In this document: positions 1-5,895 of the stretch, one piece after another
Layout: every line of letters begins with the position of its first letter
How positions within the stretch are numbered: position 1 is the first letter of the stretch
Assembly: GCA_017302775.1 (NCBI GenBank)
Contig: JAFLDC010000097.1
Location: forward strand, 1-8,296
Origin: Sphingomonadales bacterium
GTDB lineage: Bacteria; Pseudomonadota; Alphaproteobacteria; Sphingomonadales; Sphingomonadaceae
DNA: 8,296 bases
Direction of reading: 5' to 3'
Notes under the pieces: model-generated
Told to the model about the DNA's origin: nothing
The model's database searches: none
The model's input: the letters and a program-made list of their open reading frames with translations, nothing else
Program-made: the position numbers and the translations under genes

Positions 1-504
1 CTTGCGCGAGAAGGAGATGGTTTTTCGACCGTAATCGATAATCAGCAGGCCATCGGCAAAAAATTCGCGGCCCAGGATCCCGGCAAAGGCGGCTTCCGGC
101 GCCAGCCGGCTGCGATAGTCACGCATGATGACTTGCAGATTGCTCCGGCTCAGGCCGCCCAGTCGCAATGCCTCGATCCGGACAGTGCGGACCTTGCTTT
201 CTCTTATCCCGTCGGATGTCGCGCTTTCCTCGCCATATGGCAGATCCAGCGCGGCCACCAAGGCGCTGTCGGCCCGGCCCACGCCGCTCGCTCCGGTATC
301 AAGCGCAAAGATATAGGGGCCGCGGCCGTTGACCGTTGCTTCAACATAAATGCGCCCGTCTATGGCGGTGAAGGGGACATTGACCTGATAGCTGCTGCGA
401 TCCCCGGCGGCGAGATGGCAGGCATTGCGCGGGCGCGATCCGGGCGAATTGGCGGTGAGGGCAAGTGCAGCGATGCCCAAAGCCAGCGAGTGATACCGGC
501 GCAT
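1..504 (-). CDS. Exported retropepsin-like aspartic protease, C-terminus cut by window edge
   Basis: Reading leftward from ATG at 504, 168 codons stay open to base 1, so the C-terminus lies outside the window. Residues 1 to about 28 (MRRYHSLALGIAALALTA, then a Ser/Pro/Arg-rich stretch) look like a signal peptide, suggesting a periplasmic or membrane-anchored protein. The catalytic motif is ALDTGASG with Asp69-Thr70-Gly71, the retropepsin/clan AA signature. It sits after the usual beta strands (YVEATVNGRGPYIFALDTG). Further on, GILGREFF (about 142-149) followed by LLIIDYGRKTISF matches the second conserved block of this family. One DTG per chain implies that an active enzyme would be a homodimer, as is known for retropepsins. 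The substrate is unknown. AAGGA at 515-519 lies 10 nt before the ATG. The gene has its own 75-nt leader, with an operator-like repeat, separating it from the upstream methyltransferase gene. Confidence 0.82.
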   Translation of the reverse strand, partial: MRRYHSLALGIAALALTANSPGSRPRNACHLAAGDRSSYQVNVPFTAIDGRIYVEATVNGRGPYIFALDTGASGVGRADSALVAALDLPYGEESATSDGIRESKVRTVRIEALRLGGLSRSNLQVIMRDYRSRLAPEAAFAGILGREFFADGLLIIDYGRKTISFSRK

Positions 505-519
505 TGCGGTTCTGTCCTT

Positions 520-541
520 GTGTATTGATACACTAATACAC
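520..541. promoter_or_regulatory. Operator-like cluster of three GTGTAT/ATACAC half-sites
   Basis: The plus strand reads GTGTAT (520-525), TG, ATACAC (528-533), TA, ATACAC (536-541). The first two form a perfect 6+2+6 dyad, and the third repeats the second with an 8-bp period. The cluster lies 16-37 nt upstream of the protease ATG, immediately before its Shine-Dalgarno. A TTGACG on the minus strand (562-567) could be a -35 box with the cluster overlapping the -10/+1 region, where a repressor would act. The -10 itself is poor, so that part is inference. AT-rich dyads of this kind are typical of dimeric winged-helix regulators such as GntR types, but the regulator cannot be named from the sequence. 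Confidence 0.5.
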
Positions 542-579
542 GTAGGGCGGCGCTCGGTAGCCGTCAATGCTCCGTGTGC

Positions 580-1845
580 CTATGTCGCCGTCCGCTGCTC
601 CAGATGCCACGGGGAAGCCTCCTCCAGAGCCGCCAGCCGGGCTGCTGCCGCGCCGATGTAATCCCGCGTCATCGGCACTGCGCCGCGCTGCTTGATGGTC
701 TGAATGTGGAAGTTGACCATGCCGCCGTGGCGAAAGCTCTGTTCGGCCCCGGCCAGGTAGAATTGCCACATCCGGAACAGGCGTGCGTCGTATAGCGCGG
801 TAATCTCTGCCGCGTGCAGAGTGGCACGGCGATACCATTCCGCCAGCGTGTGAGCGTAGTGATAACGTAGCACTTCGATATCGGCGATCTCCCACCCGGT
901 CTTTTCGCAGGCCGCCACCAGCTCGCTCATGGACGGAATGTAGCCGCCGGGGAAGATGTACTTTCGGGTCCATTTGTCGGTCGTGCCGGGGCCGTTCACG
1001 CGCCCGATGGTGTGCGTGAGCATGATCCCGTCATCCGCGAGCAGATCGAATGTTTTGGCAAAATATTCCGGCAAGTGCGGTGCGCCGACGTGTTCGATCA
1101 TGCCCACACTGGTGATCCGGTCAAACGGGCCGGTCACGTCGCGATAGTCGATCAGCTGGAACCGGACCTTGTCAGCCACGCCCGCCGCCTCAGCGCGTTC
1201 GTTGGCGAAGCGAACCTGGTCGGGCGCCAGACTGACGCCGAGTACCTCAACGCCGAAGTGCCGGTTGAGATAAAGACCCAAGCCGCCCCAGCCACAGCCA
1301 ATGTCCAGCACTCTCATGCCGGGTCCGAGCCGTAATTTGGCCGCGATCAGCGCCTTCTTGTCAAGCTGCGCACGCTCAAGGGAATTCGCCGGATCGGTGA
1401 AGTAGGCCATCGTGTACTGGCGATCTTCATCCAGAAACAGCTCATAGAACTGGCGCGTCAGATCGTAGTGGTGCGTAACGTTGCTGCTGGCCTTGGGGCG
1501 AAGGTTGATCTGGTCCGCTTTGGCAAAGATCCAGTCAATCCCGCGTTTGATCGGGTTGGGTGACGATACCGCGCCGTTGCCGCGGTTGGCGTTGCCCATC
1601 ACCAAAAGTATCATATCGCGAATATCGTGCGGCGGCTCAACCACCAGCCGCCCGTCCATATAGGCTTCGCCCGCGCCGACCCGGGGGTCCTTCGCGATGT
1701 GCATCGCCGCTTTCCTGTCCGTAAAGCGGATCGTTACCGGCTCGCTTGCCGGATCGCCATAGCGGTGCTGCGTACCGTCATGATCGATAACCAACAACTG
1801 GCCATGCTTGACCAGCGCGCGGAGCATTTTGTCGAGTAGCCACAT
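580..1845 (-). CDS. Cyclopropane-fatty-acyl-phospholipid synthase family SAM methyltransferase
   Basis: This 421-residue protein matches the CFA synthase family, which transfers a methylene or methyl group from S-adenosylmethionine to unsaturated acyl chains of membrane phospholipids. Residues 1 to about 115 form the N-terminal lipid-binding-type domain; 116 to about 385 is the methyltransferase. SAM motif I is VLDIGCGWGG (179-188). The family's active-site Glu and His appear as E251 in EHVG and H278 in HTIG, and the Tyr as Y338 in AEWY. KYIFPGG (295-301) is also conserved. At the position of E. coli Cfa Cys139 (YSCAYW) this protein has YTMAYF, with Met146. The product could therefore be a cyclopropane or another methylated fatty acid. 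Some relatives such as UfaM act in furan fatty acid synthesis, so I give no symbol. No good Shine-Dalgarno precedes the ATG. The gene starts 42 nt after the transporter gene and may be cotranscribed with it. Confidence 0.9.
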   Translation of the reverse strand: MWLLDKMLRALVKHGQLLVIDHDGTQHRYGDPASEPVTIRFTDRKAAMHIAKDPRVGAGEAYMDGRLVVEPPHDIRDMILLVMGNANRGNGAVSSPNPIKRGIDWIFAKADQINLRPKASSNVTHHYDLTRQFYELFLDEDRQYTMAYFTDPANSLERAQLDKKALIAAKLRLGPGMRVLDIGCGWGGLGLYLNRHFGVEVLGVSLAPDQVRFANERAEAAGVADKVRFQLIDYRDVTGPFDRITSVGMIEHVGAPHLPEYFAKTFDLLADDGIMLTHTIGRVNGPGTTDKWTRKYIFPGGYIPSMSELVAACEKTGWEIADIEVLRYHYAHTLAEWYRRATLHAAEITALYDARLFRMWQFYLAGAEQSFRHGGMVNFHIQTIKQRGAVPMTRDYIGAAAARLAALEEASPWHLEQRTAT

Positions 1846-1853
1846 AGGGCGAA

Positions 1854-1868
1854 GGTTATGCCATAGCC
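1854..1868. promoter_or_regulatory. Imperfect 15-bp dyad upstream of the CFA-family gene
   Basis: GGTTATG, one central C, then CATAGCC: 7-bp arms with one mismatch, filling much of the 42-nt gap between the transporter stop (1888) and the methyltransferase ATG (1845). With a single-base centre it cannot fold as an RNA hairpin over its full length, so if it is functional it would be a protein-binding site in DNA. It lies where the ribosome binding site would be expected, and no Shine-Dalgarno is visible there. Chance is a real alternative. Confidence 0.2.
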
Positions 1869-1887
1869 GTCTGCGGGCAAAGCCGGA

Positions 1888-2466
1888 TTAGCTCAACCAC
1901 CCCAAGATTTCGGCCAGTTGCCAAATGCCCAGTACCAAAAACAGCATGGCGGCCAATGCGCGGGTCACCTTCATGGAAATCCGGCGTTCAATGGCTTCAC
2001 CCAGAAATACAGCCGGACCATTGGCCAGCATCATGCCCAGGGTGGTGCCTGCCGCCACGAGCAGCACCGACTGGTAGTGCGCTGCCAATGCAATCGTGGC
2101 GACTTGTGTTTTGTCACCCATCTCGACCAGGAAAAAGCTGACGAGCGTGGTCAGGAAGGCACCGCCGGCGCTGCGAATGGTGTCCTCATCATCGTCCAGC
2201 TTGTCTGGCACCAGCGTCCACACAGCCATGGCGATGAAGCCAATCGCCACCGCGACGCGAAACCAGTCGGCTTGCAGCAGCCCGGCCACCTGGCTGCCGA
2301 CGATGGCGGCCAGGGCGTGATTCGCGATTGTGGCTACGAAAATGCCAGCAAGGATTGCCCACGGGGCACGCAGCCGCGCAGCCAGCACGACCGCCAACAG
2401 CATGGTTTTGTCGCCGATTTCGGCCAAAGCGACGACTACGGTTGAGGAAAGGAAGGCTTCGATCAT
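1888..2466 (-). CDS. GDT1/TMEM165 (UPF0016) family cation transporter, likely Mn2+ exporter
   Basis: This 192-residue membrane protein shows the twofold internal repeat of the UPF0016 family. The hallmark E-x-G-D-K-T motif occurs in the first helix (EIGDKT, 16-21) and again in the second half (EMGDKT, 115-120). The paired acidic motifs form the cation path in this family. About six hydrophobic segments can be seen, roughly at 5-30, 35-60, 70-87, 103-130, 132-157 and 167-190. They are split by an acidic central loop (about 88-95, with DDDED). Bacterial members such as MneA and MntX export manganese; eukaryotic GDT1/TMEM165 move Mn2+ and Ca2+ in the Golgi. Mn2+ export from the cytoplasm is thus the best guess. 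The start codon overlaps the upstream SDR stop (ATGA, 2463-2466), so translation is probably coupled. No Mn riboswitch fits, because there is no leader. Confidence 0.9.
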   Translation of the reverse strand: MIEAFLSSTVVVALAEIGDKTMLLAVVLAARLRAPWAILAGIFVATIANHALAAIVGSQVAGLLQADWFRVAVAIGFIAMAVWTLVPDKLDDDEDTIRSAGGAFLTTLVSFFLVEMGDKTQVATIALAAHYQSVLLVAAGTTLGMMLANGPAVFLGEAIERRISMKVTRALAAMLFLVLGIWQLAEILGWLS

Positions 2467-3215
2467 TGCCGGGCGAGGTAAAGCACATCGCGCGGTTGAG
2501 AAAGCAGGTGCTGACCCGAATCAACAAATAGGGTTTCGCCGCTCGCCAGCCAGCCGTCTGCCAGGAACAACGCAGCGTCGGCCAGTTCCGCAGGGTCGGT
2601 CAGCCTGTGCAACAGGTTCATGCGCCCAGACGTCTCATGTCCGCTTGCTACTTGGTCAAAGCTGGGCAGCATGGCACCCGGCGCCAGACCATAGATGCGC
2701 GCGGAGGGGTCGGCCTGCGCCATGGCAAGCATTCTGACCGTGGCGGCAAAGGCGTGCTTTGCCATGGTGTAGCTGAAGAAATCGGGATTGGTGTTGATCA
2801 GCTTTTGATCCAGAAACTGGATGATCCGCTTGCCGCCCTTGCTGCGGGCCTGTGCCAGAAAAGCCTGGCTCAGCACGGTCGGTGCCTCCGCATTGACCCG
2901 CATCGCTTCGGCGAAAATAACCGGGTCGATCGCCGCAGCCGTATCTGGTCTGAATACCGCGGCGCTGTTGATCAGCAAGCGCCAATCCTCGGTTCGCCCC
3001 GCGATATCGGCGATCATAGCCCGCGCCGCGTCAAGATCGACGAGGTCAGCCTCCACCACTTCGGCTGATGTCAGAGTGGAAGCCAATATCCGGGCCAGAT
3101 CCGGCGAATGGCCGGCATGAATCACGACGTGCCAACCATGCGCGGAAAAGGCGCGGGCAAGAACTGCGCCGATGCGCTTGGCTGCGCCGGTGATCAGGAC
3201 TGCGGGTCGGGCCAT
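2463..3215 (-). CDS. Short-chain dehydrogenase/reductase, pteridine reductase/FolM-like
   Basis: This 250-residue Rossmann-fold enzyme carries the NAD(P)-binding motif TGAAKRIG (9-16), in the pteridine-reductase style rather than the classical TGxxxGIG. It has NSAA (83-86) in place of NNAG, then catalytic Y149 and K153 (YTMAK). In place of the usual catalytic Ser it has Asp136, exactly 13 residues before Tyr149. That spacing and Asp match Leishmania PTR1 (Asp181/Tyr194) and E. coli FolM. A role in reducing dihydropterin-type substrates is therefore plausible, but other SDR substrates are possible and no folate gene lies nearby. The glycine-rich loop begins at residue 9 and an in-frame stop (TGA, 3249-3251) lies upstream with no other start between. 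The ATG at 3215 is thus the only credible start, even though it lies in a strong hairpin. Its 3' end overlaps the transporter gene by 4 nt. Confidence 0.85.
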   Translation of the reverse strand: MARPAVLITGAAKRIGAVLARAFSAHGWHVVIHAGHSPDLARILASTLTSAEVVEADLVDLDAARAMIADIAGRTEDWRLLINSAAVFRPDTAAAIDPVIFAEAMRVNAEAPTVLSQAFLAQARSKGGKRIIQFLDQKLINTNPDFFSYTMAKHAFAATVRMLAMAQADPSARIYGLAPGAMLPSFDQVASGHETSGRMNLLHRLTDPAELADAALFLADGWLASGETLFVDSGQHLLSQPRDVLYLARQ

Positions 3216-3243
3216 CCCCTTGGGCTTTGCGGGGGATGGCCCG
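3208..3243 (-). promoter_or_regulatory. Perfect 12-bp inverted repeat enclosing the SDR start codon
   Basis: CGGGCCATCCCC (3208-3219) and GGGGATGGCCCG (3232-3243) are exact reverse complements separated by 12 nt. In the minus-strand mRNA the second arm holds AAGGGG-adjacent sequence, the start codon ATG (3215-3213) and the first codons of the SDR. The fold would therefore hide both the start codon and the purine-rich ribosome site. No T-run follows on either strand, which argues against a classical intrinsic terminator. The upstream arm lies outside any gene, so coding constraint cannot explain the pairing. A translational switch, an attenuator or a 3'-end stabiliser for the upstream mRNA are the candidate roles; all are inference. 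Confidence 0.6.
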
Positions 3244-3271
3244 TCAGGTCAACAGTACTCAATCGCATCCA

Positions 3272-3628
3272 TCAACGGCAGCGCGTGCGCCCTTTGGCCA
3301 GTTCGTTGCCCAGCAGCGCACCGGCGGCGGCGCCAAGGATGGTGCCGGTGGCTCGCTCGCCACGGGTGTCGACCGCGCGTCCAAGCAGACCGCCGAGCGC
3401 CGCGCCGACCAGCAGGCCGACCGTGCCATCGCCGCGGCGGCAATAATAGCGGCCGTCGTTACCACGCCAGTACCGCACGCCGTTGTCTGTCCGTTTGTAC
3501 CGAATATCGCCGTTTTTCGCGCGCCAGCCGTTGGCTGGGGCCCAGCGCGGTGGGTCGGCCAGGGCAGGGGCGGCCGCACCAAACATAGTGACGGCGAGGA
3601 CCGTCGCAGTGAGAGCCTTTTTCATCAT
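3272..3628 (-). CDS. Exported glycine zipper 2TM-domain protein
   Basis: This small envelope protein of 118 residues starts MMKKALTATVLAVTMFGAAAPALA, a clear signal peptide with likely cleavage after Ala24. The mature part has a polar, Trp/Tyr-rich region (25-62). Two glycine-zipper segments follow, at about 70-84 (GLLVGAALGGLLG) and 95-107 (GTILGAAAGALLG), as in the Rickettsia 17 kDa antigen-type domain. Such domains insert in or associate with membranes; a specific function is not known. Cys63 and Cys117 could form a disulfide. It is not a lipoprotein, since no lipobox Cys follows the signal peptide. Start choice: AGGAG (3634-3638) lies 5 nt before the ATG at 3628, which is better placed than the in-frame TTG at 3643; the adjacent ATG at 3625 is an equal alternative. 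It is separated by 92 nt from rlmN and probably has its own promoter. Confidence 0.8.
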   Translation of the reverse strand: MMKKALTATVLAVTMFGAAAPALADPPRWAPANGWRAKNGDIRYKRTDNGVRYWRGNDGRYYCRRGDGTVGLLVGAALGGLLGRAVDTRGERATGTILGAAAGALLGNELAKGRTRCR

Positions 3629-3629
3629 T

Positions 3630-3660
3630 CTTGCTCCTATCAATACATCACCAGAGCAAG
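3630..3660 (-). promoter_or_regulatory. Inverted repeat overlapping the glycine zipper gene's Shine-Dalgarno
   Basis: CTTGCTC (3630-3636) and GAGCAAG (3654-3660) are perfect 7-bp arms with a 17-nt AT-rich loop. In the mRNA the downstream arm contains the GAG of the AGGAG ribosome binding site, ending 1 nt before the ATG at 3628. If the transcript begins upstream of 3660, the site would be partly masked. The short stem and long loop give a modest fold, so control by temperature or by a protein is only speculation. Confidence 0.35.
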
Positions 3661-3678
3661 GTGCAACGCGCCAAATGA

Positions 3679-3721
3679 ACCGCAGATTTCAGGGATTGCC
3701 GAGCCGTGCCAAAGCTGCGGT
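3679..3721 (-). terminator. Weak candidate terminator hairpin after rlmN
   Basis: Minus-strand RNA beginning at the last base of the rlmN TGA reads ACCGCAG, and CTGCGGT follows 29 nt later, giving 7 perfect base pairs. After one mismatch, three more U-A pairs can form inside the stem. The 3' side continues UUCAUUU, a poor U-tract. The position is right for ending the slt-to-rlmN transcript. The long loop and broken U-run keep confidence low, and rho-dependent ending is equally possible. Confidence 0.3.
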
Positions 3722-4983
3722 CAGCCGAGCGCGGCCTGCTTTTCCTCGGCAAGCCGGTCAAGTTCGGCACGGCTCATTCTGGTTGCGGCGGTCTTCAACT
3801 GACCGCAAGCCGCATCGATATCACGGCCGCGCGGGGTGCGAACCGGGGCACTGATACCGCCCTCGAACACGATATCGGAAAAACGTTTGATCCGATCCGG
3901 CGTGGAGCATTCGTAGATCGCGCCAGGCCAGGGATTGAAAGGGATCAGGTTGACCTTGGCCGGCAGCTTGTATTGCTTGATCAAGCGAACCAGCTCCCGC
4001 GCATCCGCGTCACTGTCGTTCTTGTCCTTGAGCATCACATATTCAAATGTGATCCGCCGGGCATTTGAAGCACCGGGGTAGTCGGCGCAGGCCTGCAGCA
4101 GTTCCTCCAGGCCATATTTACGGTTGATCGGCACAATTTCGTCACGCACATCCTTGGACACCGCGTGAAGCGAAACCGCTAGATTGACGCCGATCTCTTC
4201 GCCGCACTTTGCCATCATCGGCACGACGCCGCTGGTAGACAGCGTGATCCTCCGCTTGGAGAGGGCCAGACCATCCCCGTCCATCACCAGTTTCAGAGCT
4301 TCGCGGACATTGTCGAAGTTATAAAGCGGCTCGCCCATACCCATCATCACGATGTTGGTCAGCAACCGGCCATCCGCACTGTAGCCGCCTTCGTCATCGA
4401 CCAGATCGTCCCCCAGTGCCGCGAAATCGGCCTGGCCGGCGCGGGGCCATTCGCCCAATGCGTCGCGGGCCAGCATGACCTGGCCAACAATCTCCCCAGG
4501 GGTGAGATTACGCACCAGCCGCATCGTACCAGTGTGGCAGAACCGGCAATTGAGCGTGCAGCCGACCTGGCTGGAAACGCACAGCGTACCGCGCGCCTCG
4601 TCCGGGATAAACACCATCTCGAACTCGTGATCGTCGGCAGTCTTGAGCAGCCACTTGCGCGTTCCATCATTGGAATGCTGCGACAGTACGATGTCGGGGC
4701 GCCCGATCACGAACCGCTCAGCCAGCCACGGGCGCATGGTCTTGGCGATGTCGGTCATCGCCTCGAAATCGGTCACCCCGCGGTGGTAAAGCCAATGGAA
4801 CACCTGCTTGGCCCGCAGCTTCGCCGCTTTTGCATCCAATCCGGCCTGCGCGAACAGTTCCGTGATCCGGGCGCGCGGCAGACCGATAAGGTCGACGCGG
4901 CCATCCTCCCGCGGGGTTACTTCGCGCGGGGTGGGCACCGGATCGAATTGTCCCGGGATCGGCATGAGTGCGGTATCGGCCAT
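3721..4983 (-). CDS. rlmN: 23S rRNA (adenine2503-C2)-methyltransferase / tRNA A37 methyltransferase, RlmN
   Basis: RlmN is a radical-SAM enzyme that methylates C2 of A2503 in the 23S rRNA peptidyl-transferase centre and, in E. coli, A37 of some tRNAs. This 420-residue protein has the 4Fe-4S motif CxxxCxxC at C142, C146 and C149. The catalytic pair corresponding to E. coli Cys118 and Cys355 is seen as C135 (LCVSSQVGC) and C393 (DIDAACGQL). GMGEPL (215-220), TLSTSG (247-252), SLHA (271-274) and [10 protein letters not shown] (345-354) are all conserved. Relative to E. coli, about 20 extra residues, largely acidic and glycine-rich, lie at about 178-206 before [12 protein letters not shown] believe this is common in alphaproteobacteria. 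The N-terminus is also about 15-20 residues longer. No Shine-Dalgarno is evident. The gene starts 35 nt after the IalB-like gene and is probably the last of the operon. Confidence 0.97.
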   Translation of the reverse strand: MADTALMPIPGQFDPVPTPREVTPREDGRVDLIGLPRARITELFAQAGLDAKAAKLRAKQVFHWLYHRGVTDFEAMTDIAKTMRPWLAERFVIGRPDIVLSQHSNDGTRKWLLKTADDHEFEMVFIPDEARGTLCVSSQVGCTLNCRFCHTGTMRLVRNLTPGEIVGQVMLARDALGEWPRAGQADFAALGDDLVDDEGGYSADGRLLTNIVMMGMGEPLYNFDNVREALKLVMDGDGLALSKRRITLSTSGVVPMMAKCGEEIGVNLAVSLHAVSKDVRDEIVPINRKYGLEELLQACADYPGASNARRITFEYVMLKDKNDSDADARELVRLIKQYKLPAKVNLIPFNPWPGAIYECSTPDRIKRFSDIVFEGGISAPVRTPRGRDIDAACGQLKTAATRMSRAELDRLAEEKQAALG

Positions 4984-5018
4984 AGGTGGCGCGATATAGC
5001 TACGAACCTGTCAGAAAG

Positions 5019-5504
5019 CTACTTCAACTGCGCGCAGCCCAAGGCAGCGGCGTCCATCGCCGTGGCCGCTCCTGCCAGATCGTAGGTATTGGAAAAGCCC
5101 CGGCCATTGGCATCGCGGGCGTTGATAATCATCTGCCCGGCGCCGCGCATCGCGGCCATGATCGCCGCATCGCCGCGTTTGTCAGCTGCCCAGGCGTCAC
5201 CGCCGCCGCCAACCAGAGCAATACGCTGTCCGCTGATCGCCAGGCTGATCGGAGCGTTGGGCTGAAGCTTGCGCGACAGCCGAAAGTGAACCTGTCCCCG
5301 GATTTGCTGGCGCGGCCACCATCCGACACTGGCAAAAGGCTGAAAATCCCGCTGCATGGTGGACGGTGCAGCCATGGCAATTGCATAACAGCGCGGCGTA
5401 TCGGGATCGCGAAAGGCTGCCCACTGGCCGAACATGCCCAGCGCATCACGCGCGAGCACCGGGTCCGCAATCAACGCAATCAGGATCAAGGCACGGCGCA
5501 GCAT
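5019..5504 (-). CDS. Exported IalB-like (invasion-associated locus B) protein
   Basis: This 161-residue protein has an N-terminal signal peptide (MLRRALILIALIADPVLA, cleavage probably after Ala18), so it is likely periplasmic. The mature part begins with a short FGQWAAFRD segment and an early Cys39 in RCY. It ends with a helix-rich block DAAIMAAMRGAGQMII (112-127), NTYDLAG (139-145) and a terminal Cys157. The arrangement of an early tryptophan, two distant cysteines and a closing 'TYxLxG...C' matches the IalB family as I recall it. The match is by pattern only, so the family call is moderate. IalB relatives are widespread in non-pathogenic alphaproteobacteria and their role is not settled. 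Start: GTG at 5507 and ATG at 5504 are adjacent; I chose the ATG, with GGGGAA 9 nt upstream. It lies 6 nt after the 67-codon gene, so coupling is likely. Confidence 0.65.
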   Translation of the reverse strand: MLRRALILIALIADPVLARDALGMFGQWAAFRDPDTPRCYAIAMAAPSTMQRDFQPFASVGWWPRQQIRGQVHFRLSRKLQPNAPISLAISGQRIALVGGGGDAWAADKRGDAAIMAAMRGAGQMIINARDANGRGFSNTYDLAGAATAMDAAALGCAQLK

Positions 5505-5510
5505 CACGCG

Positions 5511-5714
5511 CTATTCCCCGATCAGGTCGAGATAGGCAACCACATCGTTGTCCGTGGCGATGAACAACCCTTCTTGCACATCGCCTGGCTGCTGCGCTGC
5601 AACGTGAAGGGCTTCTGCCAGAGTTCCGTAAAGCAGGGTGCTGGCGCAGCCGCCGTCGATACCGCCATCAAGGTGATAAAGTCTGACGCTGGCGTTATCA
5701 TAAGTGGTTCGCAT
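5511..5714 (-). CDS. Small conserved-type hypothetical protein, 67 residues
   Basis: I do not recognise a named family. The acidic 67-residue protein (MRTTYDNASVRLYHLDGG...) has no signal peptide or membrane segment, so it should be cytoplasmic. It contains a central helix (about 31-41, TLAEALHVAAQ) and ends in an acidic strand-like segment (ATDNDVVAYLDLIGE). This resembles a compact alpha/beta fold. It is supported as a real gene by its placement: the ATG (5712-5714) shares one base with the DUF4169 stop (TGATG), and its own stop lies 6 nt before the IalB-like gene. Its amino-acid make-up is balanced, unlike the Arg/Pro/His-rich antisense frames nearby. Function unknown. Confidence 0.7.
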   Translation of the reverse strand: MRTTYDNASVRLYHLDGGIDGGCASTLLYGTLAEALHVAAQQPGDVQEGLFIATDNDVVAYLDLIGE

Positions 5715-5893
5715 CAGCTCGGGTCCCGCTTTGCGTTGTCAAGAGCCTGGCTCAAGCGGGCGGCATCAAGCGCGAGCCTGCGCTTTTCGGCCTTGGTCTG
5801 ACCGTGCCGGGCACGCTGTTCGTTGGCCGATCGGGCGTTGTCGCTGCGCATCTTGGCCTTGCGCGCCTGCCGCAGATTGATCACCTCTGCCAT
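5714..5893 (-). CDS. DUF4169 family small basic protein
   Basis: A 59-residue, highly charged protein beginning MAEVINLRQARKAKMR, the characteristic opening of DUF4169 proteins of alphaproteobacteria. It continues with an Arg/Lys/Ala-rich helix containing RARHGQTKAEKRR and is predicted to be almost wholly helical and cytoplasmic. The molecular role is unknown. Start choice: a longer in-frame reading (to 6019) exists, but its extra 42 residues overlap greB in another frame and lack family similarity. The ATG at 5893, just 2 nt after the greB stop, is therefore preferred; GGAG lies about 11 nt upstream. The stop overlaps the next start by one base. Confidence 0.82.
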   Translation of the reverse strand: MAEVINLRQARKAKMRSDNARSANEQRARHGQTKAEKRRLALDAARLSQALDNAKRDPS

Positions 5894-5895
5894 GA

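Noticed and set aside
533..973. Minus-strand 146-codon frame overlapping the CFA-family gene
   Set aside because: It is an alternative frame of the methyltransferase gene, Arg/Gly/His-rich and without recognisable motifs.
2467..2530. Manganese (yybP-ykoY) riboswitch before the transporter
   Set aside because: The transporter start overlaps the SDR coding region, leaving no leader, and no fitting conserved core is seen.
3208..3243. Intrinsic terminator reading of the SDR hairpin
   Set aside because: No T-run follows on either strand and the minus-strand arm carries a start codon that the SDR needs; a regulatory fold fits better.
4534..5085. Plus-strand open frame of 183 codons
   Set aside because: It mirrors the well-conserved N-terminal half of rlmN; codon pattern is explained by the opposite strand.
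4986..5801. Plus-strand open frame of 271 codons
   Set aside because: It is antisense to three coupled genes (IalB-like, 67-codon, DUF4169), shows no domain and would need those well-supported genes to be false.
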